Below, one piece after another: positions 1 to 9,264 of a stretch of DNA of 64,000 nt. The translations under genes were made by a program, and so were the position numbers. A model generated the notes under the pieces. The model was not told the DNA's origin and searched no databases. It saw only the letters and a program-made list of their open reading frames with translations. Origin of the DNA: Clostridiales bacterium (GTDB lineage Bacteria > Bacillota > Clostridia > Christensenellales > UBA1242); the NCBI GenBank assembly GCA_918292005.1, contig CAKJZJ010000016.1:1-64000 (forward strand), given 5' to 3'. How positions within the stretch are numbered: position 1 is the first letter of the stretch; every line of letters begins with the position of its first letter.

Positions 1-1152
1 ATCTATTATATCTTCATCATTTTTATAATAAGAGTTTAAAAATTCAATCTTCTTTTTATTAAATAGTATTTTTTTTGAAACAGATCGTGAATCTGAACTA
101 TTTCCATAATTGTCTTTCCAATCAATTTCATAAGATGTTCGTTCGATTATAAAAATTGGCCAACTAGATAATATCGCATTTAACATTATTTCTTTATCTT
201 TTTTATATTCACTATTTACATAATCTAATGCATATCCATAACCATTTACAGCACTCAATAATATTTCTCTATCATTTTTTAATTCTTCTGAAATATATTT
301 AAAAGCATACACATTGTTATTAACCGCTGCCAATGCAACTTCTTTATCGTTTCTAAGTCTCTCACTTGCATATTCTATTGTAAGTCCATTAGATTTAACC
401 GCTTGCATTACAATTTCTTTATCATCTTTAAGTCTCTCACTCGCATATTCTAAACAACGTTCGCAATCAAGTAGCACAATTTCTTTATCATCCTTCAATC
501 TTTCGCTAGCAAATTGTAAAGCAAATCCATTTTCTTGCACTGCAACATAAACAACATCTCTATCATCTTTTAATTTGTCATTTGCATATTTCAAATCCCA
601 TCCCATTCTTTTTACGGCGCATAAAACTATATCTTTATCATTCAACATACTTTCATCTAAGCCACCTAGCGCACTTGCTCCGCCAAATGTACTTAGATTT
701 TTTATCCTTTGTATTATTTGTTCTTTAATTGATAATTTATTATCATTTGTTTCAGTGCTAATATTTCTATTGTTATTTATTTTTTGCCAATATTTTTGGT
801 GATACTGCATTATTTCTCTATCATTTTTGAGTTCGTTATTCAGGAGATTAAAAACATTTATATTCTGTTTAATTGCACACCTTACAATTTCTTTATCATT
901 TTTTAATCTCTCACTTGCAAATTTTATTGCATATCCGTCAGATTTAACCGCCTGAATTACAATTTCTTTATCATTACGCAATTTGTCACTCACGTGCTTT
1001 AAATCGCAGCCGTATCCTTTCATAGCACACAAAACTAAATCTCTATCATCTAAATATTTCTGTGGCAAATCCTTTAAACTTATACTATGATTCTTGTTCT
1101 TAAGTTGTTTTTTTATCACATCTATTAAAGAAATTTTATTAGGAATTGACAT
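1..1152 (-). CDS. DUF4116 repeat protein, 3' end outside window
   Basis: This is an open frame of 384 codons with no stop, running off the left edge, so the C-terminus is missing. The start at 1152 has GAGG about nine bases upstream. The visible protein is built of imperfect ~22-25 residue repeats with the pattern A-x-x-x-x-G-x-x-[LI]-x-[YF]-A-S-E-x-L-[KR]-x-D-[KR]-E-I-V, about ten copies in two blocks. A low-complexity Asn/Lys-rich spacer with a Gly-rich stretch separates the blocks. This matches the DUF4116 family, whose function is unknown; helical solenoid folding is my inference. There is no signal peptide or membrane segment. It is far more AT-rich than its neighbours and uses few of the CTA/AGA codons they favour, which suggests transfer. 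The family call is fairly secure; the role is unknown. Confidence 0.8.
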   Translation of the reverse strand, partial: MSIPNKISLIDVIKKQLKNKNHSISLKDLPQKYLDDRDLVLCAMKGYGCDLKHVSDKLRNDKEIVIQAVKSDGYAIKFASERLKNDKEIVRCAIKQNINVFNLLNNELKNDREIMQYHQKYWQKINNNRNISTETNDNKLSIKEQIIQRIKNLSTFGGASALGGLDESMLNDKDIVLCAVKRMGWDLKYANDKLKDDRDVVYVAVQENGFALQFASERLKDDKEIVLLDCERCLEYASERLKDDKEIVMQAVKSNGLTIEYASERLRNDKEVALAAVNNNVYAFKYISEELKNDREILLSAVNGYGYALDYVNSEYKKDKEIMLNAILSSWPIFIIERTSYEIDWKDNYGNSSDSRSVSKKILFNKKKIEFLNSYYKNDEDIID

Positions 1153-1343
1153 AATGAATACCTCGAATTAAATATAACACAAAAACCTTCATTATGCAAC
1201 TATTTGGCTTTTAGGCATGTGATTGTCTTGATATAAGTCGGTGTTGCCTCGCTTCACCGAAGACAAGCACACAACAAATAAACTCAGTTAGAAGAAAGAG
1301 TGTTGTGCGTTTGCTCTGCCAGCACACACCCTACTTCTGACAC

Positions 1344-1367
1344 AAAAAAAGATGACACAGGGTCATC
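1344..1367 (-). terminator. Terminator of tRNA-Ser
   Basis: Stem GATGAC/GTCATC (1351-1367) is followed on the minus strand by seven U (1344-1350), directly after the CCA end of the tRNA gene. Confidence 0.8.
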
Positions 1368-1373
1368 ATTTTT

Positions 1374-1464
1374 TGGCGCAGAAGGAGGGATTTGAACCCT
1401 CGCGGCAGTCTCCCGCCCTACACCCTTAGCAGGGGCGCCTCTTCGGCCTCTTGAGTACTTCTGC
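1374..1464 (-). tRNA. tRNA-Ser (GCU anticodon)
   Basis: This is a 91-nt cloverleaf with the long variable arm typical of tRNA-Ser. The acceptor stem is GCAGAAG/CTTCTGC and the anticodon loop CTGCTAA gives GCU. The T arm is GAGGG TTCAAAT CCCTC and the 3' CCA is encoded. It reads AGC/AGU codons. A terminator follows immediately. The open frame across it (1284-1493) is an artefact. Confidence 0.95.
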
Positions 1465-1689
1465 AAACCGAATAAATATGTGTGGAAATCCACAATATTG
1501 AATTATCCAATCTCTACGATTGAACACGATTATTTTAACAAAATAATGAAAGTAATGTCAATAGTTTTTGGGGCAATTCTTCAGTAAAAACGATAGGCCA
1601 AGCCCAAATTTCACTATAGATACTATAATAAGATGGCAAAAATGGTCAAAATCATTAGGAAATTTACAAATTTTAGTTATAATAAAAGT

Positions 1690-2361
1690 ATGGAAACGAA
1701 AGATTTAAGAAAAAAAGATATTAATAAAAATTATTTACCAAAAGACACAATGTCTAGAGTACATGTGGAAGAAGGGCTAAATGAATTAAAGGAAAAATTG
1801 CCCGACACATACGACCACTGTATCGATGTAGCAAATATGGCGTATGTTATCGCAAAGGCTATGTATAAGAGCCATGTTGGTACATTTACCATAGATCAAT
1901 TAACACAATTATACACAGCGGCTCTGGTACACGATATCGGCAAACTAGATATTGACCCACATCTACTACACGGCAAAAAGGAACTTACGCTAGAAGACAA
2001 ACGTACTATCCGTGGTCATGTATCTGCTGGAGAAAAAAGATTAAGGGGCAAACTGCCTAAAGAGATAATCGATCTAGCATGTAGCCACCACGAGAGACTG
2101 AATGGCTCTGGATATGGTCTAGTATCTAGCAAACCTAGAGATGCTAGAACTCTGGGAATACTAGAAAGAATTTTGGCAGTTGCAGATGTAGTGTGTGCCA
2201 TGAGTGAAAATAGAACGTATCAGAAAGCCCTACCTAGAGATGAAATGATACACAAGCTACAGATGATGGCTAAAGAAAATGAATTGGATGCTAGAGTGGT
2301 AAACGTAGTTGTAAATCAAATGAATCACAGTAATAGTTGGGGTACAGAAAAATCCATGTAA
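1690..2361 (+). CDS. HD-GYP-like phosphohydrolase domain protein
   Basis: This 223-residue cytoplasmic protein is a bare HD domain. HDIGK binds the metal, and HHERLNGSGYG corresponds to the HHExxxGxGYP signature of HD-GYP c-di-GMP phosphodiesterases. The final Pro of the GYP triplet is Gly, so c-di-GMP activity is less certain than for the paralogue at 34330-34983. The frame opens at 1633, but I chose the Met at 1690 because its N-terminus then has the same length as the paralogue's. Neither start has a clear ribosome binding site, and TATAAT-like boxes lie at about 1625 and 1677. There is no receiver or sensor domain. It could act on another nucleotide. Confidence 0.75.
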   Translation: METKDLRKKDINKNYLPKDTMSRVHVEEGLNELKEKLPDTYDHCIDVANMAYVIAKAMYKSHVGTFTIDQLTQLYTAALVHDIGKLDIDPHLLHGKKELTLEDKRTIRGHVSAGEKRLRGKLPKEIIDLACSHHERLNGSGYGLVSSKPRDARTLGILERILAVADVVCAMSENRTYQKALPRDEMIHKLQMMAKENELDARVVNVVVNQMNHSNSWGTEKSM

Positions 2362-2368
2362 AAGAAAA

Positions 2369-2400
2369 AGCAGTAGGTGAAATACCTATTGCTTTTTTTT
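2369..2400 (+). terminator. Bidirectional terminator
   Basis: A ten-base stem AGCAGTAGGT/ACCTATTGCT (one G-U pair) with loop GAAAT is followed by eight T on the plus strand. The A-rich other flank lets it also end the tRNA-Arg transcript on the minus strand. Confidence 0.85.
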
Positions 2401-2474
2401 GGTGCTCCCACTCGGAGTCGAACAGAGATTGCAGGCTCCGGGGGCCTGTGTGCTATCCATTGCACCATGGGAGC
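2400..2474 (-). tRNA. tRNA-Arg (CCG anticodon), atypical
   Basis: This is a 75-nt cloverleaf with acceptor GCTCCCA/TGGGAGC, D arm GTGC-AATGGATA-GCAC, anticodon stem CAGGC/GCCTG and encoded CCA. The loop CCCCGGA places CCG at positions 34-36, so it reads CGG. Two features are unusual: position 33, nearly always U, is C, and the T stem CTCTG/CCGAG has one T-C mismatch. It may be a functional but unusual tRNA or one starting to decay. Confidence 0.85.
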
Positions 2475-2614
2475 AAATACACATATATAATAAGAAAAAA
2501 ATCTAATCGTGTCAAGCACCGTGGGATAGTCATGTCTTCACATATACCCCCACTCTATATTGTTTGACTAAATGAGATATTTATAGTAAAGTATATCTAA
2601 TAAGGAGTGAATTT

Positions 2615-2992
2615 ATGAAAAAATATGTAATCAGAAAATGTGACAAATGTGGCGCAATGGTAGAAGTAATCAAAGACTGCACATGCGATAATTGTGGCAT
2701 ACTTTGTTGTGGCACACAGATGCGTGAAGTAAGAGCCAATAGTGTAGATGCAGCAGTGGAAAAACACAAACCAACATACGAAGTCGTAGGTCAATATATA
2801 GTGGCTAGTGTAAATCACGTAATGGAAGACGACCACTACATAGACTACCTAGTACTAGTAGGCGACAATGTAAATGCAAAGAAATATTTGCAGGTAGGCA
2901 AAGAGCCAAAAGCAATCTTCCCATACATCCCTGGTTCTACTCTCTATGCATATTGCAATAAACATGGACTCTGGGAAACCGAAGTAAAATAG
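2615..2992 (+). CDS. dfx: Desulfoferrodoxin (superoxide reductase)
   Basis: This 125-residue cytoplasmic iron protein reduces superoxide to hydrogen peroxide without releasing oxygen, a typical oxidative-stress defence of anaerobes. The N-terminal desulforedoxin-like domain (residues 1-36) has CDKC and the paired CC of a rubredoxin-like FeCys4 centre. The C-terminal superoxide reductase domain has His ligands in EKHKP, VNHV and DDHY, and the Cys/His pair of AYCNKHG, for the square-pyramidal iron site. Length and residues fit the two-iron-centre class. AAGGAG precedes the start. It is monocistronic and ends in its own terminator. I see no operator. Confidence 0.96.
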   Translation: MKKYVIRKCDKCGAMVEVIKDCTCDNCGILCCGTQMREVRANSVDAAVEKHKPTYEVVGQYIVASVNHVMEDDHYIDYLVLVGDNVNAKKYLQVGKEPKAIFPYIPGSTLYAYCNKHGLWETEVK

Positions 2993-3016
2993 AATAGTCT
3001 TATCATAAAAACAAAA

Positions 3017-3045
3017 AACACCATATTAAATGTATGGTGTTTTTT
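3017..3045 (+). terminator. Terminator after desulfoferrodoxin
   Basis: Stem AACACCATA/TATGGTGTT with a seven-base loop, then a T run. The remaining ~155 bases to the mgtE stop show nothing recognisable. Confidence 0.85.
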
Positions 3046-3202
3046 ATACACATTCTCACAAAGAAACTTTATATCATATCCCAATATGTCTGTCTCAATA
3101 CCACTACAAATATTTCTCTGAAACACCACGAAGTATGTGGTTTTGTGACACAACCATGTGTGTTTATGACAATATATAGTGATATATATGTCGCATTCTA
3201 CA

Positions 3203-4567
3203 CTACATTAAAAATGTAGTTGCTAGGAAGCAATATACCAGCAGGGACAAAATATCTACAATGGTAGTGATAAATGGACTAGCCATTACGGCTGGATCGA
3301 ATTTCAATTTTTTGGCAATCAATGGTAGAGAGCAACCTACTATTTTAGCTATAACTATTGTGAAAAACATTGCCGAAGCAATTATTGCTGCAGAGCCTAC
3401 CTTGACACCTTCTGTACCGAATATCACACCATCTACCAGTAGAATTTTTCCGAAACATACTACTGCTAGAGATAGTCCTACCAGCAAGGATACCAGGAAT
3501 TCTTTTAGCATTACTTTGAATAAATCTCGGAATTCTACATCACCTAGGGCTATACCACGCACAATGGTCGCACTCGCCTGGCCACCGGCATTACCACCAG
3601 TATCCATAATCATAGGAATACATGATGTGAGCAAAATACCGAATATACCATTATTGAGCAGTGTCTCATTTTTGGAAATAATAAGGCCGGTAAATGTTGC
3701 CGATATCATGAGTAACATTAGCCATGGGAAACGATTGAGCCAAATACGGAATACACTAGTTTTTAGATATGGTTTTTCATTAGGTGTCACACCTGCCATC
3801 ACCGAGATATCTTCGCTGGCTTCTTCTTCGATGACATCAATGACGTCGTCGACTGTAACTATTCCTACCAGTCTTTTTTCTTTGTCTACAATAGGCATGG
3901 CCAAAAAATCATACTCACTAAACATTCTCGCTATTTCTTCTTGGTCGGTATCGGTCTCGGCATAGATAACATTATCATTCATTATGTCCGATATCTTTTT
4001 ATTATCATTGGCTAGTATCAAATCTCTAATAGACACAACACCCTTTATGACTCTAGCGCCGTCGGTTACATATACTACGTTGATGGTCTCAACATTCTCT
4101 GCTAATTTCTTTACCCTTTTGATAGAGTCTCCCACCGACATACTATCTTTGACATCCACAAATTCTGGTGTCATGATTGAGCCGGCTGTACTATCTTCGT
4201 ATTTCAAAAATTTATTGATAGTAGACCTGGTCTCTGGTGTAGATGCTCTAAGTATTTTCTCCACCATATTGGCTGGCATTTCTTCGACTAGGTCGACTGC
4301 ATCGTCTATATACATTTCTTCGATAATAGGACCTAATTCACTACTACTAAGTGCAGTGATTAGCTTCTCCTGTATATCTGTATCTACATAACTAAATACC
4401 TGAGCGCCCATGTCTTTCGGTAGCAGTTTAAATACCTTTACTAGACTAGCAGGATTCTCTATATGCTCTAGTATCTCCGCTATGTCTGACTCGTGCATTT
4501 CGACTAGAATCTGTTTCACTGGTCGCAATTTATTAGACTCTATCATCTCTAATAATTCATCGTACAT
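3203..4567 (-). CDS. mgtE: Magnesium transporter MgtE
   Basis: This 454-residue homodimeric Mg2+ channel of the plasma membrane has the usual family length. The acidic, superhelical MgtE N domain spans about residues 1-130. A pair of CBS domains (about 135-255, beginning near the TAGSIMTPEFV motif) senses cytosolic Mg2+ and gates the pore. Five membrane segments follow, with the pore motif GGNAGGQA near residue 325. The ribosome binding site GGAGGTG precedes the start. I looked for an M-box riboswitch in the ~215 bases upstream and recognised none. It is transcribed alone, convergent with dfx. Confidence 0.96.
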   Translation of the reverse strand: MYDELLEMIESNKLRPVKQILVEMHESDIAEILEHIENPASLVKVFKLLPKDMGAQVFSYVDTDIQEKLITALSSSELGPIIEEMYIDDAVDLVEEMPANMVEKILRASTPETRSTINKFLKYEDSTAGSIMTPEFVDVKDSMSVGDSIKRVKKLAENVETINVVYVTDGARVIKGVVSIRDLILANDNKKISDIMNDNVIYAETDTDQEEIARMFSEYDFLAMPIVDKEKRLVGIVTVDDVIDVIEEEASEDISVMAGVTPNEKPYLKTSVFRIWLNRFPWLMLLMISATFTGLIISKNETLLNNGIFGILLTSCIPMIMDTGGNAGGQASATIVRGIALGDVEFRDLFKVMLKEFLVSLLVGLSLAVVCFGKILLVDGVIFGTEGVKVGSAAIIASAMFFTIVIAKIVGCSLPLIAKKLKFDPAVMASPFITTIVDILSLLVYCFLATTFLM

Positions 4568-4783
4568 AATACTGCACCTCCTTACATAATATTGCTAATT
4601 ACATAAAATTTGTTTATAGGCAAACTCCGTATGTGTTGATTATTTCTATCTGCTTTTTTCACAAACGAAAAAACATTTCTACATTGTAACAATCTATTGG
4701 ATATATTGTCAATATTTTTATAACAAAAAAAACTAAAAAATGGCAAATGTTTATTGCCATTTTTTATATCAAGACTAATAAAA

Positions 4784-7700
4784 TTACTTGTGCATAGCGT
4801 CTACAATTTCTTGGATTACAGCACCAGCATCTTCGTACCATTCTCTAGTCCACAGTCTATATATATTCCAGCCACGAGATTTCAGATATTTGTATCTACT
4901 AATATCACTCTCACGTGACTCTAGCGACCTAGCATATACCGAACTATCTATATCTACGCCTAATACATATTTATCTCCATCTTTGATGCCCAAATCCACA
5001 GTATAGCCACCTATACCTATGCCTTCGTCTACTACATAGCCCTTATTCTCTAATGCTTGTTTTACCTTGGTTCTTAGCATTCCCGACTCACTCTCGTGAT
5101 TATCTACTTTGCATATAGACTGCAATATGGCTTTGGCGAGTGCTTCATTACCATCACTAATGGCAAATGCATACTCTAGATACTTTTTGAAAAGTTTAGG
5201 GCCGTCATTTTTTAGATCATCCACTTCCAATTCACTAGGCTCTATGGTGGACACAATGTATATCTTTTGTTTAGATCTAGAAATGGCTACATTTAGTCTA
5301 TTTTCTCCACCGGTCTGATTTAACCAACCGAAATTACGGATTAATTTGCCTTCGTCATTTCTAGCGTATGCCAATGAGAATATGATAATATCTCTCTCAT
5401 CACCCTGGACATTCTCAATATTTTTTACGAATAATCCTAGGTCTTCGCCATTTTCACTCCTATTACACTCACGCCTATAGACACTAGCAAATGCTGGATC
5501 ATTCACACATTCTTCGTCTAGCAGGTCGAGAATTAGGTCACGCTGAGATACGTTGAATGTGATTACTCCCATTGTCTCGTGCTTTTTTCTATTCTCCAAT
5601 AATTCCTTTATGAGAGCGACTACTCTCTCTGCTTCGGCAGTATTGGCACGTTTACTCCATTTACCATTGCCCACCCTAATGACTTCTATTGGTGGATTTT
5701 CTGGTTTTACCACATTAGGAGACACGATTAGTCTACCCGAATAGAATGCGTGATTGGAGAAATCTATTAGTTCTTCATATTTTGACCTATAATGGAAGTT
5801 TAGCATTACCTGTGGATATTTGAATCTCGCCAGGTCTAGCAAACTCTCTTCTTCTAATGCTGCAGTAATGGTGTCGTCATCTTCATCTGTCTCATAGTCT
5901 ATCCTACCCACACCCAGACTAGATGGACGTAATTGTTTATGGTCGCCGGCTATTAGTACATTAGATGCTCTAGCAATAGCAGGTAGTCCACGTTCTATGT
6001 ATATCTGTGATGCTTCATCAAATATGAGCAAATCAAAAAGATTGTCTTCTAGTGGTAGCAATTCAGATACAACTTCTGGTGTCATCAACCACACCCTAAT
6101 GCCTTTGAACAATTCAAAGCCAAATCTGTCTAGGAATTTACTAATACTCCACTTACGTTTATTATCTACAATTCTAGATATTTCACTATATCTTTTTGAG
6201 CCTGCTATATGGTCAAAATAATAATTGGACATAATGGCGTGTACTCTATTTCTAGACATAGTCTTTTTCTCATCTATAGTAGAAATAATAGACTGCACTA
6301 TAGATTTGTAATTGTAGACATTTACGAATGTCTCTCTGTGCTTGAATTCGAATTCATCTATCTCATCTTTGATGACAAAGTCGTATAAACGTTTGTTGGC
6401 TTGCTCTGGAGTGATGCACAGGTCTCTACCTATGGCATACACATTCTGCAGATATGCCTTTTCGTCACTATCAAATCTATCATAGACTATCTTGGATTTT
6501 ACAAAATTCTCATATTTACCTATACCCACCTGCAACTCTACTGGATGTTTGTACAGGTAGTCAAATGCATGGTAGTCGGTAAAGTATGTAGATACTACAT
6601 CTAGGAAATGTTTACGATTGGATTTGTAATGGAATATTTTGGAGAATATATTGCTACGCAAATATTTCTCTTGTGTTTCGGACAGGTCACTCAATTTCTG
6701 ATTGAGTTCGACGAAATCACGCTTGCCTAGGTCTGTCCTTACCCACTCTAGCCATTTGTACTTATTCTGCAATTCCAGATAGGCAAATGCTTCGTTTAAT
6801 TCTGGATTGCCTAGGAATTTATCTTTGCATGCAACCACTTTGGTTAGTGGCATATCACACATTACTTTGTCTACAATAGAATAGTATTTGTCGGTCTCTT
6901 TCATTATAGACTCGTCTTTGATTTTCATGCCTTCTATATATACTTGATACATAGGCATGTCGCCATTACGCTCGGCGAAAAGTTCGTGGGCAATTCTATC
7001 AATTTTTGCCACACCATCATCTATATCTCTAGACACTCTATTGTAGTCTAGATTGCTATACTTGCCCTGTTCATTCAAATATATGAGTCTAGATAATTGT
7101 TTATAAAATTCTTCCTTGTTTTTGGTATCGGATAGCATAATAGCATAATCGGACAACTCGCCCAGTCTAGACATGATAACGTCTAGTGCTGCTTTTTTCT
7201 GCGAAACCATTAGCACAGTTTTGCCGTCATTGACAGCATCTGCTATCATATTGACAATAGTCTGGGACTTTCCGGTACCTGGTGGCCCTTGCACTACCAA
7301 TTCCTTGGTATTTTTCATTTTCATTATTGCTTGAGATTGTGCATAGTCTAGGTCACTCACATATAGCAGATTTTCATCTTTGAGTGGGATGTCTTCACTC
7401 TCATCTACGACATCTTCGTATATATCATGATTGTCCACACTCTCTAGCAAATCGCTCACCAGCACACTCACACTCTCTCTACTGCGCAGTTTGCGATAGT
7501 CTCTCTGGAGAGACGTAGAGTACATAGAGAATTTACCTAATACCATTACATTCTCAAATACAAATTGCCCTTTAGGTAATTTAGGGAAAGTGTCTACCGT
7601 GTACTCTGGGAATGGACTAAACTCTGGCAGGTCGCCAGTAATCTCTATACCTGCAGAGCCGAAGTACTCTTTTATGTCGGCAACAAAATTGGTGGTGATT

Positions 7701-8467
7701 TCATCTACCACATTGTATGGCAAATCGGTTAGATTGCCATTCAGTTTGTTTTTTAAGATAATGAGTTGGTTATTGAGCAGTGTGTCTTTGGTATTATCAA
7801 TTCTAATATTTATCTTGGTCTCGGTCATGGTAATGGCTACTGGCAATAGCATTAATGGAGCATGCACAGCGAAATCTTCAACAGCAGACCTACCCACTAC
7901 ATACGGATAACCAATGTAGGCATCATTCTCACCAGTCTCTCTCGCATCTTTATCTATCTCACGAATGAGTGCCTTTAGTTTTTTATACTCGGCTACTTCT
8001 TCCTTTTTATCTTTGCTAGTCTCACATAATGTTACCGACTTTACATCTCCGGTAATGAGTCCTAGTAATTGCTCATTGAGATATGCCGAAGTTTTGCTAT
8101 ACATATCATAGGCATATTTATTGTATATTTTACCCATGTAGAGTAGTCTATTCTTTTTGGAAATATTAATGAGTCTCTGCTCTAGATTTTTGAGTGTGTC
8201 ACCCACATTACCCGTTATCCTGCGATTGTCGGCAATTCTAGCATAATAATTATCAAATACTTTCATAAAGTCTTTGCCGTATTTGTCGACAAAAGTCTGA
8301 CCTATTCCATTGATAGTGAGTAGGTCTTCCATTTTCCTAGGTAGTAGTCTAGCCATCTCCATGAGAGCATCATCGGTACACACTACCGGCATTTTGCCAT
8401 CACGTGAATTAATAATTTTTAATTGACGTCTAACGTACCTTAATTCTTCATATAGACTTTTATTCAT
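4784..8467 (-). CDS. HRDC-DUF4011-SF1 helicase-endonuclease fusion
   Basis: This 1227-residue cytoplasmic protein is probably a nucleic-acid translocase with a nuclease tail. An HRDC-like domain (about 1-80, with LLTINGIGQTFVDKYG) is followed by a DUF4011-type region (about 95-330). Next come the two lobes of an AAA_11/AAA_12 superfamily 1 helicase: Walker A GPPGTGKS near 395, Walker B IFDEASQ near 816, then HYRS, the VQGDERD motif and a VAISRSKQK motif. The C-terminal ~110 residues resemble the MTES_1575/Vsr-like PD-(D/E)xK fold, with VDLGIKDGDKYVLGVDID and RGWNIYRLWT. The combination resembles the single-gene DUF4011-helicase-Vsr (hhe type) defence proteins; anti-phage activity is inference. 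It is not in an operon, and the start has only a weak ribosome binding site. Confidence 0.88.
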   Translation of the reverse strand: MNKSLYEELRYVRRQLKIINSRDGKMPVVCTDDALMEMARLLPRKMEDLLTINGIGQTFVDKYGKDFMKVFDNYYARIADNRRITGNVGDTLKNLEQRLINISKKNRLLYMGKIYNKYAYDMYSKTSAYLNEQLLGLITGDVKSVTLCETSKDKKEEVAEYKKLKALIREIDKDARETGENDAYIGYPYVVGRSAVEDFAVHAPLMLLPVAITMTETKINIRIDNTKDTLLNNQLIILKNKLNGNLTDLPYNVVDEITTNFVADIKEYFGSAGIEITGDLPEFSPFPEYTVDTFPKLPKGQFVFENVMVLGKFSMYSTSLQRDYRKLRSRESVSVLVSDLLESVDNHDIYEDVVDESEDIPLKDENLLYVSDLDYAQSQAIMKMKNTKELVVQGPPGTGKSQTIVNMIADAVNDGKTVLMVSQKKAALDVIMSRLGELSDYAIMLSDTKNKEEFYKQLSRLIYLNEQGKYSNLDYNRVSRDIDDGVAKIDRIAHELFAERNGDMPMYQVYIEGMKIKDESIMKETDKYYSIVDKVMCDMPLTKVVACKDKFLGNPELNEAFAYLELQNKYKWLEWVRTDLGKRDFVELNQKLSDLSETQEKYLRSNIFSKIFHYKSNRKHFLDVVSTYFTDYHAFDYLYKHPVELQVGIGKYENFVKSKIVYDRFDSDEKAYLQNVYAIGRDLCITPEQANKRLYDFVIKDEIDEFEFKHRETFVNVYNYKSIVQSIISTIDEKKTMSRNRVHAIMSNYYFDHIAGSKRYSEISRIVDNKRKWSISKFLDRFGFELFKGIRVWLMTPEVVSELLPLEDNLFDLLIFDEASQIYIERGLPAIARASNVLIAGDHKQLRPSSLGVGRIDYETDEDDDTITAALEEESLLDLARFKYPQVMLNFHYRSKYEELIDFSNHAFYSGRLIVSPNVVKPENPPIEVIRVGNGKWSKRANTAEAERVVALIKELLENRKKHETMGVITFNVSQRDLILDLLDEECVNDPAFASVYRRECNRSENGEDLGLFVKNIENVQGDERDIIIFSLAYARNDEGKLIRNFGWLNQTGGENRLNVAISRSKQKIYIVSTIEPSELEVDDLKNDGPKLFKKYLEYAFAISDGNEALAKAILQSICKVDNHESESGMLRTKVKQALENKGYVVDEGIGIGGYTVDLGIKDGDKYVLGVDIDSSVYARSLESRESDISRYKYLKSRGWNIYRLWTREWYEDAGAVIQEIVDAMHK

Positions 8468-8577
8468 AGCACATTTCCATTTTTCTACGTATTTTCATAG
8501 ATATTTTAGCAAAATACAGTGCCATTGGCAATAGATTTGACCTACTTGCACAGGTATAATAATTTCTCCTATAGCAC

Positions 8578-8606
8578 TTGTCAAAATATCAAATATTTGA
8601 TAGAAT
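8578..8606 (+). promoter_or_regulatory. Promoter of the HD hydrolase gene
   Basis: TTGTCA (8578-8583), 17-base spacer, TAGAAT (8601-8606), followed by an AGGGGA ribosome binding site before the start at 8638. Confidence 0.6.
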
Positions 8607-8637
8607 GGTGGTATAATTTTTTTCAGGGGAAAACTTT

Positions 8638-9237
8638 ATGCATATTGATATAAACGAAGATATTAATATAGATGAAGTACTAGAATTCGCCACCATGCGT
8701 CACAAAGGACAGAAGCGTGATGATGGCTCCGAATATATTGCACACCCTATACGTGTAATGGAACTCGTAACTAAATATAAAATATCTAGCAATATAAAAA
8801 TATTGCAGGCAGGAGCATTGTTACACGACGTACTAGAAGACACCTACACATCATATAGGGAATTGGTAGACAGGTTCGGAGAAGTGGTAGCCAGTCTAGT
8901 AATGGAAGTAACGTCGTCTACTTTTATGCCCAAATTGGTAGGCAAGCAGACCTATCTAGCACACAAGATGCAATATATGTCTAGTTATGCACTTATCATT
9001 AAACTTTGCGATAGACTAGATAATCTAAACGACCTAAAAGGTTGCACCATAGAGAAAATCAGAAAAACCTATTTCGACACCATATACATGATTAACTTTA
9101 TAGAAATGAAAAGGCAACTAACCGATCCACAAAAAAATATAATATTAGCCATACGAGAAAGGCTAACCGAGATAAACCACATATACAACTTTAGCAATAA
9201 GTCCATTCTCGCAGATAGCGACCTGGACCAAGACTAA
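8638..9237 (+). CDS. Mesh1-like (p)ppGpp hydrolase domain protein
   Basis: This 199-residue single-domain protein resembles the hydrolase half of RelA/SpoT and the small alarmone hydrolases. It has HKGQKRDDGSEYIAHP, the metal-binding HDVLEDT and KLCDRLDNLNDL. The last usually reads KLADRLHN, so one position is changed. There is no synthetase, TGS or ACT domain. The predicted role is removing (p)ppGpp or a related pyrophosphorylated nucleotide in the cytosol. It has its own promoter and a terminator shared with the convergent pnuC. Action on another nucleotide cannot be excluded. Confidence 0.8.
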   Translation: MHIDINEDINIDEVLEFATMRHKGQKRDDGSEYIAHPIRVMELVTKYKISSNIKILQAGALLHDVLEDTYTSYRELVDRFGEVVASLVMEVTSSTFMPKLVGKQTYLAHKMQYMSSYALIIKLCDRLDNLNDLKGCTIEKIRKTYFDTIYMINFIEMKRQLTDPQKNIILAIRERLTEINHIYNFSNKSILADSDLDQD

Positions 9238-9264
9238 AAAAACAGCCATATTAGGCTGTTTTTT
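9237..9264. terminator. Bidirectional terminator (HD protein / pnuC)
   Basis: Stem AACAGCC/GGCTGTT with loop ATATTA, flanked by an A run and a T run. It covers the last codons of pnuC and ends both convergent genes. Confidence 0.85.

Noticed and set aside
1284..1493. Open frame of 69 codons on the minus strand
   Set aside because: It overlies tRNA-Ser and has no ribosome binding site.
2325..2567. Short frames on both strands across tRNA-Arg
   Set aside because: They are translations of the tRNA and its terminator.
3261..4391. Long plus-strand frames opposite mgtE
   Set aside because: They are antisense shadows with Ser/Thr/Ile-biased translation typical of reversed genes.
4568..4783. M-box (magnesium) riboswitch upstream of mgtE
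   Set aside because: None of the conserved core could be recognised in the ~215 bases.
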